Notes: a model not told the origin generated them from the sequence alone. Counted from the first letter of the stretch, positions 54,068-61,945 are shown. The stretch: 64,000 nt of DNA from Anoxybacillus sp050480245 (GCA_050480245.1 JBCNEQ010000055.1), one strand, 5' to 3'. Translations and numbers: made by a program.

Positions 54068-54773
54068 TGACGTCCTCCTTCCATTGTTTGTATTCTCCTA
54101 TAGTGATGGGTTTAAACCGGATTTTATCCCCCGCCTTTAATAAGCTAGGTGATTTGTCATCAGGACGAAACAGCTTTATCGGTGTTCGGCCAATAAGTTG
54201 CCATCCTCCTGGCGTTTCGATCGGATAAATACCGGTCTGTTTACCAGCAATACCAACAGAACCGGCAGGAATTTTTAATCGCGGAGATTCTCTTCGCGGT
54301 GTGGCAATTTTCTCCGACATGCCTCCTATGTATGGAAATCCAGGGGCAAATCCGATCATATACACTAAATAATCACCGCTGGAATGGATATGAATGACTT
54401 CTTCAGGCGTGAGACCATTATATTCCGCAACATATTCCAAATCAGGTCCTAGCTCTCCCCCGTAACAAACTGGAATCTCCACAATCCTTTCAGATGAAAA
54501 TTCACCGATCTTAAGTGATTCCAATAAGGGTTTCAATTGCCCACAAACGTAATCATACGGGAGTGTATGAGAGCTAAAATCTGAAATCTTTAACGGATCA
54601 TAAAACACAGTTACTGTTGTAAATGCAGGAACATATTCGATCATCCACTCGAATGGCTGTTGATCAAACAAGGTTGTAACCATGTTTACCTTTTGATGAG
54701 TCTCTAAATTAATATCTTCGCCCAGTTCAATTATTACTGCGTTATCACCCAATGGATGAAAAAGATAATCCAT
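54051..54773 (-). CDS. pxpB: 5-oxoprolinase subunit PxpB (KipI-like)
   Basis: This 240-aa protein opens with FHPLGDNAVIIELGEDINLE and has IPVCYGGELGPDLEYVAEYNGL, the loop YMIGFAPGFPYIGGM and the C-terminal ETPGGWQLIGRTPIKLF with cyclophilin-like fold residues. In B. subtilis the homologue KipI inhibits the sporulation kinase KinA; the metabolic role is with PxpA and PxpC. It is first in the operon. ATG 54773 follows TTAGGAGTTGTAAAA. Confidence 0.92.
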   Translation of the reverse strand: MDYLFHPLGDNAVIIELGEDINLETHQKVNMVTTLFDQQPFEWMIEYVPAFTTVTVFYDPLKISDFSSHTLPYDYVCGQLKPLLESLKIGEFSSERIVEIPVCYGGELGPDLEYVAEYNGLTPEEVIHIHSSGDYLVYMIGFAPGFPYIGGMSEKIATPRRESPRLKIPAGSVGIAGKQTGIYPIETPGGWQLIGRTPIKLFRPDDKSPSLLKAGDKIRFKPITIGEYKQWKEDVSDKNH

Positions 54774-54821
54774 TTTTACAACTCCTAACCATTTTTAGGA
54801 ATAAGCAAAATCTTACTTTTT

Positions 54822-54849
54822 ATATTAACATTTATTAATTTTCACACAA
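54822..54849 (-). promoter_or_regulatory. promoter candidate for pxpBCA-ycsG
   Basis: On the minus strand TTGTGT (54849-54844) and TAATAT (54827-54822) are 16 bp apart in a strongly AT-rich leader, about 50 bp before the pxpB start. Confidence 0.4.
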
Positions 54850-54954
54850 TTATGTATTATAATATAATATTCCATCTTATTTCACCTAGCAATATGTGTC
54901 AAGACCGATTATTTTCCCCAAAAAATCGCCGGTTCAAAATTCCCCAGAAGGACC

Positions 54955-55140
54955 TCATTGACCCTTCTGTTTTTCTTGTTGGAGCCCTTTTTCCCGCAAT
55001 CGATAGCTTTCCCCCTTTAGGTTGAAAATAATAGAATGATGCGGTAGTCGATCTAACATCACTGTCGCAAGAACCGAATCTCCCACGATTTCTCCTCATT
55101 CCCCAAAGCTTTTGTTGGAAGTAAGGAAAGGCGGTCGCTC
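54955..55140 (-). pseudogene. IS21-family IstB C-terminal fragment
   Basis: The minus strand encodes TSNKSFGE, then a stop (TGA in place of the usual TGG), then GEIVGDSVLATVMLDRL and HHSIIFNLKGESYRLRE to a stop at 54955-54957. This is the C-terminal end of the IS21 ATPase helper IstB with one nonsense change. IstA and the rest of IstB are missing. It directly abuts the IS3 fragment, showing nested insertion and deletion. Confidence 0.75.
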
Positions 55141-55190
55141 AAACCGCAAGACAACTCGATATTTCGCCAAAAACGCTTCATAAATGAGTA

Positions 55191-55525
55191 GCAGATTATA
55201 AAAAAGATGCTGAGCATAGCTTTGTCGGGAGTGGAAACCTCAAGCCAGAAGATCGTGAAAAGCGTGAACTTCAAAAACGTATTCGGAATCTGGGGGAGGA
55301 AAACGCGATCTTAAAAAAGGCCATGAGCATCTTCGCCAAAAACTAGAAGTAATTTATGCATTTATTCATACGCATAGAAAGGAGTTTCGCGTGGCGAAGA
55401 TATGTGAAGTCTTCGGCGTTTCAAGAAGTGGATGCTATGCATGGGTCAAACGACCAGAAAGTCAACAAAAGAAAAGACAGGAAGCATTGAAAAAGCAAAT
55501 CAAAAAGATTCATATTATTTTTTGA
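55191..55525 (+). pseudogene. IS3-family orfA tail and orfB head
   Basis: The plus strand gives the OrfA end (HSFVGSGNLKPEDREKRELQ to KKAMSIFAKN, stop at 55344). It then gives OrfB in the other frame (QKLEVIYAFIHTHRKEFRVA, KICEVFGVSRSGCYAWVKRP) up to a stop at 55523. The overlapping-frame arrangement is the normal programmed-frameshift layout of IS3/IS150 elements. The OrfA N-terminus and the whole DDE core of OrfB are missing, so the element is dead. Confidence 0.8.
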
Positions 55526-55540
55526 CATAATACCATAAAA

Positions 55541-55590
55541 CAGCTTGTCGACAAAGTCGACAAGCTGAAGTCGGGCTAATCGCCCGACTT
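55541..55590 (-). terminator. tandem hairpins ending the 50-aa gene
   Basis: CAGCTTGTCGAC pairs perfectly with GTCGACAAGCTG around AAA (55541-55567), and AAGTCGGGC with GCCCGACTT around TAATC (55568-55590). On the minus strand both follow the stop at 55589, ending in TTTTATGG. Confidence 0.7.
55565..55590. repeat. inverted copy B of a short hairpin repeat
   Basis: Reverse complement of the repeat at 50783-50808 with about two differences. Together they bracket the 4.8-kb segment with the pxp genes and IS remnants. Confidence 0.65.
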
Positions 55591-55741
55591 ACTCTCCTTG
55601 CTTACTAATGCGAATGGCTGGCGTATTGTTGCCGATATAAAATGGGACAACATCTTCTGATTGATGGTCATAAAAATAACGGTTTATCTCGTGTTCAGCA
55701 AATGCTACTTCGTCTTCTATAATTGTTCGCTTTTTATCCAT
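55589..55741 (-). CDS. small hypothetical protein, 50 aa
   Basis: A 50-codon gene begins at ATG 55741 behind AAAGGGGGAATAGACG. The product (MDKKRTIIEDEVAFAEHEI, then YFYDHQSEDVVPFYIGNN and PAIRISKQGE) is acidic and soluble with no motif I recognise. The excellent ribosome binding site, the double terminator directly after the stop, and its place just upstream of the repeat make it a likely expressed gene. It is too short for usual cut-offs. Confidence 0.6.
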   Translation of the reverse strand: MDKKRTIIEDEVAFAEHEINRYFYDHQSEDVVPFYIGNNTPAIRISKQGE

Positions 55742-55783
55742 CGTCTATTCCCCCTTTAGACGATAGGATAACCTAAAACATTG

Positions 55784-56260
55784 CTATTCATGTAATGGAT
55801 CGTCTGAAACGATCACACCATCTTCATCAACATATACGTATGTACCCGGCTTCCACTCAATATCCCCAAAATGCACAATCGTATCTCGCGCCCCTTTTCC
55901 TTCTTTTTTACTTTTTCGTGGGCATGTCCCAAGCGCAAGTACGCCAATTGGCATATTCCCTATTTCTTTTGAATCACGAATACACCCATGTACAATAATG
56001 CCCGCTAATTGACGGTCATATGCGATTTGTGCGAGACGATCACCAACAAGTGCACATTGTTTCGAACCTTTTCCATCAACAACGACTACACTCCCTGAGG
56101 ACACCGTTTCTAGCGCTTCTCGAACGAGTACATTATCTTCAAAGACATCTACCGTTGCAATAGGTCCATAAAACGATTTTTTTCCTCCATAATGTTGAAA
56201 TGCCGAAGAACAAACTCGTACACGTTCCCCGTATTGATCACATAAATCTGCCGTTTTCAT
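55784..56260 (-). CDS. RraA-family protein
   Basis: The protein has about 158 residues. It shows TADLCDQYGERV at the start, a central VVVVDGKGSKQCALVGDRLAQIAYD and AGIIVHGCIRDSKEIG, the substrate and metal binding loop of RraA-like aldolases (G-x-x-R-D). Family members are 4-hydroxy-4-methyl-2-oxoglutarate aldolases or oxaloacetate decarboxylases, or regulate RNase E in enterobacteria. RNase E inhibition is unlikely in a Bacillaceae. I prefer ATG 56260 to 56266 because GGGGGATGAGG spaces better. Confidence 0.85.
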   Translation of the reverse strand: MKTADLCDQYGERVRVCSSAFQHYGGKKSFYGPIATVDVFEDNVLVREALETVSSGSVVVVDGKGSKQCALVGDRLAQIAYDRQLAGIIVHGCIRDSKEIGNMPIGVLALGTCPRKSKKEGKGARDTIVHFGDIEWKPGTYVYVDEDGVIVSDDPLHE

Positions 56261-56304
56261 CCTCATCCCCCACTTTTATCAATCTCATCATAATAATAGT
56301 CAAT

Positions 56305-56826
56305 CTATTCTAAAAAATCAATAAATAAAAACGTGAAGAACGAGCGGTTCTCTTCGATCGCACCGTTTGTTAAAAAATAAATGAATAAAGCAAGAAAGCA
56401 ATAAAAAAGCAACGTTTCAAAAAAACTTGACGTACGATATGTAACAATAAACCGATATCGCTTTTTAGAAAATGGCCATAATAACGGAACGCCTTGACTC
56501 GAACAATAATCAGCTAGAACATGAAACGCATAACCGAGACATAATCCGAGCGTAAAAGGAGAAAAATGTTGTAATAATAAAACAGCAGTAATTGCCCCCC
56601 ACGCTAATAACGAGTGAGTGAATCCTCGATGACCGAACGCTTTTTTCACTTGTTTTGCCATGCCAAGCGAACGACGACCGATATACGAATTCGGTTCATC
56701 AATGTCAGGGAGTAACCCGCCAAGCGCTAATCCCGCTGCATAAGCAATGGTAAAAGAAACAGGTGTATATGAAGCAATTCCAGCACCAATAGCTAATGAC
56801 GAAACAATATGAGTATGATAACGCAT
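56305..56826 (-). CDS. YdjM-like membrane-bound metal-dependent hydrolase family
   Basis: This 173-aa membrane protein opens MRYHTHIVSSLAIG with the first histidines. It then has GLALGGLLPDIDEPNSYIGRRS with the acidic pair and GHRGFTHSLLAWGA with HRGxTHS, the YdjM/DUF457 signature. Four hydrophobic segments are evident. The family is predicted to hydrolyse a phospho- or lipid substrate in the membrane; in E. coli and B. subtilis YdjM is in the SOS regulon. No clear LexA box was seen here. Confidence 0.82.
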   Translation of the reverse strand: MRYHTHIVSSLAIGAGIASYTPVSFTIAYAAGLALGGLLPDIDEPNSYIGRRSLGMAKQVKKAFGHRGFTHSLLAWGAITAVLLLQHFSPFTLGLCLGYAFHVLADYCSSQGVPLLWPFSKKRYRFIVTYRTSSFFETLLFYCFLALFIYFLTNGAIEENRSFFTFLFIDFLE

Positions 56827-56931
56827 TGTTTTTCACCTTCTTTTTTTGTAAACGTTTTACATAATATTCGTTATTAACATTCATGAATTTGCGACTGTTT
56901 TTTCAATAAATGTTCACCTCTTAAACTAACT

Positions 56932-56960
56932 TTGTGAAACTATTAGCATTATACTAATAT
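56932..56960 (+). promoter_or_regulatory. sigma-A-like promoter of the acyltransferase gene
   Basis: TTGTGA (56932-56937) and TAATAT (56955-56960) are 17 bp apart. The expected transcript begins near 56967, which excludes the upstream ATG at 56961. Confidence 0.6.
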
Positions 56961-56996
56961 ATGAACAAACTGACAAATAAAGCTGGTGAGAAAAAA

Positions 56997-58103
56997 ATGA
57001 TAAAAAAAACACCTGCAGAACTAATTGTTATGAAAAGTTTAGCATTTTTAGCTGTCGTTTTTCAAAGTGCATTATTATACGTTATGAATCATCGTTCACC
57101 TCATCCTGAGGAAGCGATTATGATCGGCATGTTGTTTCATTTCGTCAAATTTTCCGCTCCTGTATTCGTATTTTTAGTTGGATTTCATATGGTGCAACAG
57201 AAAGAAGCGATTCATTATCGACGTTACGTATCCCATAAATGGGTAGAACTCATGATTCCGTATATCATATGGTCATTTGTTTACTTTATATTATTTTCTA
57301 GTCATCTGCATGTACTTGATGCAATGAAACAACTACTGCTCGGCGAGGCAGCACCGCATTTATGGTACGTCGTAATGATTATACAATTTCATTTACTCAT
57401 TTTAATCATTGTTCCATTTTTCCGTTGGCTTGACCAAAAAAAGTATTGGAAATCATTTATTATCATTAGCGCAATTATTTACATTGGCTTCATTACGTTC
57501 ATTTCTCCAATTGTTCAAAGCGAATCATATATACATTATGTAGACCGTACGTTTTTAGCTTATTTCTTTTATTTTTGTTTAGGTGGTATGGCTGCATACA
57601 CGTTACCAGCATGGCGAAAGTTTGTCATTCGAGCCATTCCGTTCAACACATTTTTATTTTTATCGCTTTTTATCGTTGTTGGTTATGAACTGTTTACGTC
57701 ACAAAGCATCTTTTCGATTGATTTAACGGCGATTACGTATTTAAAACCTTCGATGGTGTTATACGTTACATCAGAAATTTTCTTGCTATACGCTTTATCG
57801 ATTACCATTGTGCAAACAAAATCTCGATTGTATACGTTGTTACGTTTCATTAGTCGATATACTTATGGGGCATATATTGCACATATGTTTTTCTTATACG
57901 TGTTTGCACCGATCATTCCGACAACGATGTATTCGATGTTGCAAGCTGTTATATTATTTACAATTACAACAATCGTTTCCATTGGTGTTTGCTATATTAT
58001 ACATGCTACACCACTTAGCTTGCTGTTTATCGGTCAAGCGCGCGAACATCGGACTATTTCTATCCTATCGCTATCGAAATCTAAAAAGAGTGTCCCAAGT
58101 TAA
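56997..58103 (+). CDS. acyltransferase-3 family membrane protein
   Basis: This protein of about 368 aa has some ten hydrophobic segments. It has the acyltransferase-3 features: an early KSLAFLAVVFQSALL helix, VFLVGFHMVQ, a charged loop KEAIHYRRYVSHKWVELMIPYIIWSFVYF and HLWYVVMIIQFHLLI. Such enzymes O-acetylate or acylate cell-surface carbohydrates (OafA, IcaC, WecH types); substrate is unknown. The ATG at 56997 has GGTGAG before it and lies downstream of the predicted transcript start. Confidence 0.8.
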   Translation: MIKKTPAELIVMKSLAFLAVVFQSALLYVMNHRSPHPEEAIMIGMLFHFVKFSAPVFVFLVGFHMVQQKEAIHYRRYVSHKWVELMIPYIIWSFVYFILFSSHLHVLDAMKQLLLGEAAPHLWYVVMIIQFHLLILIIVPFFRWLDQKKYWKSFIIISAIIYIGFITFISPIVQSESYIHYVDRTFLAYFFYFCLGGMAAYTLPAWRKFVIRAIPFNTFLFLSLFIVVGYELFTSQSIFSIDLTAITYLKPSMVLYVTSEIFLLYALSITIVQTKSRLYTLLRFISRYTYGAYIAHMFFLYVFAPIIPTTMYSMLQAVILFTITTIVSIGVCYIIHATPLSLLFIGQAREHRTISILSLSKSKKSVPS

Positions 58104-58121
58104 CATTTGGGATGCTTTTTT
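58089..58121 (+). terminator. intrinsic terminator of the acyltransferase gene
   Basis: TCCCAA and TTGGGA with flanking pairs form a stem over the stop, followed by TTTTTTATTTT. Confidence 0.75.
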
Positions 58122-58162
58122 ATTTTGTTCACACAAACCACTTCTTATTTCAAACATATATA

Positions 58163-58956
58163 ATGATTGAACAAATAGGGCTAAAGAAACTGGAATATCA
58201 ATATTTTCTACTCGTGCAACAATTTTTACGCACAGCTCATGAACAAGAACGCGCACATGTTGTCACTGAACTACAAAAAACTGGAGAACTCTTTTTACAA
58301 ACAGCAAAAAAATGTTGCAACGACAAAAAGCACTACTGAAAGATGATCAGCAACGTATTAAAAGAAACGATTCAAATGATGAAAGACGTATCCTTCCAAA
58401 TCGCATCTCAAGCAGAGCAATTTGCAGCAAGCGCAGAATAAAGTACAAAATCAGCAGAAAAAGCGGCAGAAATGGCGGAACTCTCATTTACAGAAGCACA
58501 GAAACAACTTCACATGTTGCAACAATGCGATTTGTCATTATGCGAACTAGCAATAGGAATGAATCAAATCGCATAAAGTAGCGAGGACTTACTGACTTCA
58601 GCTGAGCGAGCACATGACTCAGTCAATAAAGGAAAACAGGCCATTCAAACAGTTACAGCACAAGCATATGACATGCGTGATGCTTTGCGCAATTGACGAG
58701 TCTGTGGAACAAGTGTTTTCTAAAGTACAAACCACATCGGCAGCTATCGAGCAAATAACCGCCATTTCCAACGAGCTAACTCAAACAATGAGTCAACTGA
58801 AGCAACTTTCTGAGCAAGTGATGCAAAGAAGTAATGAAAGCATAGTAACAGTTGAAGAACAATTAGCTATGAAACGAACAAATCACTTCTAGTGCCCAAA
58901 CGCTTGCCAAACTCGACGAGCAACTCCGCACAACAGTTGAGTCATTTCGTATGTAG
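58163..58956 (+). pseudogene. decayed methyl-accepting chemotaxis-type protein
   Basis: Pieces in shifting frames read MIEQIGLKKLEYQYFLLVQQ, KETIQMMKDVSFQIASQ, SAEKAAEMAE, HDSVNKGKQAIQTVTAQ, EQVFSKVQTTSAAIEQITAI and a C-terminal LAKLDEQLRTTVESF. These are the coiled-coil methylation and signalling helices of a soluble MCP. At least two in-frame stops arise where CAA reads TAA (near 58439 and 58574). Frameshifts occur near 58310 and 58690, and the hairpin-tip region is degraded. The gene is well beyond repair, an old pseudogene between the acyltransferase and hemD-like genes. Confidence 0.75.
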
Positions 58957-58980
58957 ACGTGCCATATTTGTGCACGTCTA
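58954..58980. terminator. hairpin between MCP relic and hemD-like gene
   Basis: TAGACGTGC (58954-58962) pairs with GCACGTCTA (58972-58980). It covers the stop codons of both convergent genes. No T-run is seen on either side. Confidence 0.5.
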
Positions 58981-59787
58981 CATCATGCTATAGTACTTTG
59001 CTAACTCGATGACCATCGCTCCCATTCTTTCATGAGCCGGTGCGATCACACGATTAATTCCTTCCTCTTGTAACGCTTCTTTCGTTACTTTTCCAACAGC
59101 AACAGCTACGATATCTTCAGCAAAAGCCTGCTTGATCTGTTCGACATATCCGTGCTCACGAACAAACGAAAAGAAAAAACGCACTTGAATTGCTGATGTA
59201 AAACAAACCGCTTGCACAGAACGAGAAACAATTTCGTCAATAAGCTGTTTTATCACATCTGGTGCAGGTCGTGTATGAAGATATGGCCACACTTCTTTAT
59301 ACAAAGCCCCGCGTTTAACTAAAAATTGCTTTAACGATGGCGCTGAATCGCCATAAAGCTGAACAACAACATGTTTACCTGTCCAATCCACCTCCTCTAA
59401 CGCGCGTACTAGACCTTGTGTCGTTCCATCGTCTGCACATATATGTGGGTTTATGCCATATGCACGTAATGCGTTCATCGTTTTATAGCCGCGCACTGCC
59501 ACATACGCTTGGCGAATCGCCTGAAGTAACGTTTCTCCTATTGCCCATTCATTCGCTTTTTTTATTAACGCTTCTACGCCAATTCCCGTCGTAAAAATAA
59601 ACCAATCGTTTTGTTCATGAACAATTTGATGAAGTTGTTGTTTTAACTCTTCATTGAAAAACGTCGTGCCTTGAGTCGGTCGCGAAATCGGAATGCCTCC
59701 TTGTTTGACAATGAGCGCACTCATCTCTTCAATTTTCCGCGAAGCGCATAACACAATTTTTTTATTCGCTAATGCTTTCTCGATCAT
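58978..59787 (-). CDS. uroporphyrinogen-III synthase (HemD) family protein
   Basis: This 269-aa protein has the two-domain HemD pattern: WFIFTTGIGVEALIKKA near residue 65, VAVRGYKTMNALRAYGI, and VQAVCFTSAIQVRFFFSFV then VAVAVGKVTKEALQEEGI in the second lobe. HemD enzymes cyclise hydroxymethylbilane. It stands alone, away from the hemAXCDBL operon expected elsewhere, so it is probably a paralogue, like the HemD-domain proteins attached to nitrite reductase or response-regulator genes. I prefer ATG 59787, since AAGGAG abuts the earlier ATG at 59796. Confidence 0.75.
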   Translation of the reverse strand: MIEKALANKKIVLCASRKIEEMSALIVKQGGIPISRPTQGTTFFNEELKQQLHQIVHEQNDWFIFTTGIGVEALIKKANEWAIGETLLQAIRQAYVAVRGYKTMNALRAYGINPHICADDGTTQGLVRALEEVDWTGKHVVVQLYGDSAPSLKQFLVKRGALYKEVWPYLHTRPAPDVIKQLIDEIVSRSVQAVCFTSAIQVRFFFSFVREHGYVEQIKQAFAEDIVAVAVGKVTKEALQEEGINRVIAPAHERMGAMVIELAKYYSMM

Positions 59788-59978
59788 TTTTCTCATCTCC
59801 TTTTCTTTACATCATATCATATAAAAAACGCAAAATAACGCAAATTTTGTTGAAACATGACATAAAACATCGAACTGTTATACATTCACATCATTACTAA
59901 CTTAGCTTACAATGAAGGAGATGATTCGACGAAAATATTCAAATTATTCAAAACATGTGTCGAAAGGAGCGGCTTTAT

Positions 59979-61289
59979 ATGCCTTGGCCTATTAAAGAGA
60001 TTTTGTTGAACTTATTTTTTATTATATTAGCACTATTGATCGTTCCGATTTGGCCTAAAGAACGTCGTATATCCGAGCATATGAAAACAATTTTAAAAAC
60101 GATGGCGATCGGAATATGCATCATATTTTGTATGACATTTCCCATCAAAGAAACAAATGAATTTATTTTTGATTTGCGTCAAGTCGCTATTTGGATCGGC
60201 TGCCTATATGGTGGGGTATTTTCGATCCTTTTTCTCCCGGTACTCACTATTATTTATCATATCATTATCGGTGGGACAGAAGGTATGATTGTAACGATGA
60301 TTGTTACGATCATACAAGTCTTGATTTGTTTCTTGTTTTATCAAAAATTCCAAACTTCCTTATCTTCAAAACAACGAATAACCGTTATTATTATTTTATC
60401 CGTTGGAACAGCTCTTTTAACGATTATACTTTCTAGCATATGGATGAATGACGAATATGAGCTCATACATATGATTTCAGCATATTTCCCAACGCAACCA
60501 CTCGCAGCATTTTTAGGTGCTTATATTACCGAAACGATTCGAAAACATAGCGATCTTCGTCGTCGTATTATTCGTGCTGAAAAAATGGAAGTCGTTGGAC
60601 ATTTAGCTGCCTCGATTTCACATGAGGTGCGTAATCCATTAACCGTATCTAGGGGATTTATGCAATTGCTACTACAAAGCGAACGAATGAATTATAAAGA
60701 TAAACAATATATTCAAATTGCGATCGAAGAGATTGATCGCGCCGGAGCGATTATTACAGACTATTTAACATTCGCCAAACCAGCGCCAGAACATATCGAA
60801 AAATTAAATGTAAAAACGGAAATTGAACGGGTAATCGATATTTTACGGCCTCTTGCCAACATGAGCAGCATTGAAATTCAAACATCTCTCTTACCATTTG
60901 CAGTGAAAGGAGAGCGACAAAAGTTTCAACAATGTTTACTCAATGTAATGAAAAATGCGATTGAAGCGATGCCAAACGGAGGTACGTTATATGTTAACGT
61001 ATCCATTGATAAAGATTATGTGCTGATTCATATCGGCGATACAGGAGTAGGAATGACAAAAGAACAAATTGAACGCCTTGGAGAACCTTATTTCACAACA
61101 AAAGGAACGAAAGGGACAGGCCTTGGAATGATGGTCGTTTATCGCATTGTTGAAACAATGGAAGGCGATCTATTTATTCATAGCGAAGTTGGTGAAGGAA
61201 CAGATGTATATATGTATTTTCCGTCCTATTATAAATCAGATGTCGAAAAAACGTTAAAACGATCCCAATTTGAACGAGTTGGTTGTTGA
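59979..61289 (+). CDS. membrane sensor histidine kinase, KinB-like
   Basis: The protein has about 436 residues. Five or six transmembrane helices (5TM-5TMR-like, residues 5-190) are followed by HisKA with ASISHEVRNPLTVSRG (histidine near 214) and HATPase_c with NVMKNAIEAM, IGDTGVGM and GTGLGMMV. There is no cytoplasmic PAS domain, matching sporulation kinase KinB rather than KinA. No response regulator is adjacent, typical of orphan phosphorelay kinases that feed Spo0F. ATG 59979 follows CGAAAGGAGCGGC. A 19-bp tandem duplication covers its stop codon. Confidence 0.83.
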   Translation: MPWPIKEILLNLFFIILALLIVPIWPKERRISEHMKTILKTMAIGICIIFCMTFPIKETNEFIFDLRQVAIWIGCLYGGVFSILFLPVLTIIYHIIIGGTEGMIVTMIVTIIQVLICFLFYQKFQTSLSSKQRITVIIILSVGTALLTIILSSIWMNDEYELIHMISAYFPTQPLAAFLGAYITETIRKHSDLRRRIIRAEKMEVVGHLAASISHEVRNPLTVSRGFMQLLLQSERMNYKDKQYIQIAIEEIDRAGAIITDYLTFAKPAPEHIEKLNVKTEIERVIDILRPLANMSSIEIQTSLLPFAVKGERQKFQQCLLNVMKNAIEAMPNGGTLYVNVSIDKDYVLIHIGDTGVGMTKEQIERLGEPYFTTKGTKGTGLGMMVVYRIVETMEGDLFIHSEVGEGTDVYMYFPSYYKSDVEKTLKRSQFERVGC

Positions 61290-61309
61290 TGAACGAGTTG
61301 GTTGTTGAT
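61272..61309 (+). repeat. perfect 19-bp tandem duplication at the kinase stop
   Basis: GAACGAGTTGGTTGTTGAT occurs at 61272-61290 and again at 61291-61309 with no spacer. The first copy holds the last codons and the TGA stop of the kinase. Confidence 0.9.
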
Positions 61310-61325
61310 TTGTTCTTTTTTTACT

Positions 61326-61355
61326 TTGATTATTTAGAACATAGTTCAATTAATA
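61326..61355 (-). other. Ter-like RTP binding site 2
   Basis: The minus strand reads CTATGTTCTAAAT at 61344-61332, preceded by TATTAATTGAA, which fits the recalled upstream half (ACTAAN(A/T)) of Ter sites better than site 1. It shares a 17-bp block with site 1 and has the same orientation. It lies between convergent gene ends, a usual place for Ter. Confidence 0.7.
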
Positions 61356-61381
61356 AAAGGTCGTGTGGAAAACGACCTTTT
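61355..61381. terminator. bidirectional terminator
   Basis: AAAAGGTCGT and ACGACCTTTT form a perfect 10-bp stem between the convergent kinase and flavodoxin genes. Confidence 0.8.
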
Positions 61382-61820
61382 ATAACTGTTTTGCAAAGTC
61401 ACGACCAAATGCGATACATAACTGCTTCTCTTCATTTGTCGGCGTCAATTCTATCTTCAGTCCCGCGAGGACGACTTCGGCTCCACGTTCTTGTAGTTTT
61501 TCGATTAAAATGTCGACAGCTGCACCGTACTTTTCATAACTTGAATCGCACGAACCGAAAACTGCCGCTTTTTTTCCTGTTAAATCAACATCATCTAATT
61601 CATCATAAAAGTCTAAAAAGTCGTCTGGTAATTCACCATCTCCCCACGTATACGCTCCAAGTAAAATGCCATCGTATTGTTCAAGCTCTGTTGCTGTGGC
61701 ATCTAATACTTCTTTTACTTCTAACTCAATTCCTTGTTCACGAACACCTTCAGCAATCGCCTCTGCTATCTCTTCTGTATTTCCTGTCATGCTTGTAAAT
61801 ATCATTATTGCCTTTGGCAC
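61380..61820 (-). CDS. flavodoxin (YkuN/YkuP type)
   Basis: This 146-aa short-chain flavodoxin has the FMN phosphate loop TSMTGNTEEIAEAI, the isoalloxazine loops GAYTWGDGELPDDF, and FGSCDSSYEKYGAAV. It carries one or two electrons for acceptors such as fatty-acid desaturases or biotin-linked P450 and replaces ferredoxin when iron is scarce. GTG 61820 follows GGGGGGACTATGC. A Fur-box-like palindrome lies in its promoter, so iron-limited expression is likely. In B. subtilis the ykuNOP flavodoxins are Fur-regulated in the same way. Confidence 0.92.
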   Translation of the reverse strand: MPKAIMIFTSMTGNTEEIAEAIAEGVREQGIELEVKEVLDATATELEQYDGILLGAYTWGDGELPDDFLDFYDELDDVDLTGKKAAVFGSCDSSYEKYGAAVDILIEKLQERGAEVVLAGLKIELTPTNEEKQLCIAFGRDFAKQL

Positions 61821-61844
61821 GCATAGTCCCCCCTATGTATATAA

Positions 61845-61896
61845 GTGATAATCACTTTCAATAATTATATTAAATGATAATGATTATCTTTGTCAA
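61845..61896 (-). promoter_or_regulatory. flavodoxin promoter with Fur-box-like palindromes
   Basis: On the minus strand TTGACA (61896-61891) and TAATAT (about 61872-61867) flank GATAATCATTATC (61888-61876), a close match to the GATAATGATTATC half-site unit of Fur boxes. A second palindrome GTGATAATCAC lies at 61845-61855. A repressor there would block RNA polymerase. Confidence 0.65.
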
Positions 61897-61905
61897 TTTT
61901 CAAGA

Positions 61906-61936
61906 AGAAAAAACGCGCGATGTTGTCATCGCACGC
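61906..61936 (-). terminator. intrinsic terminator of fruKA
   Basis: CGCGCGAT (61914-61921) pairs with ATCGCACG (61928-61935), one mismatch; the minus strand then reads TTTTTTCTTC. Confidence 0.65.
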
Positions 61937-61945
61937 TTACTTTTA

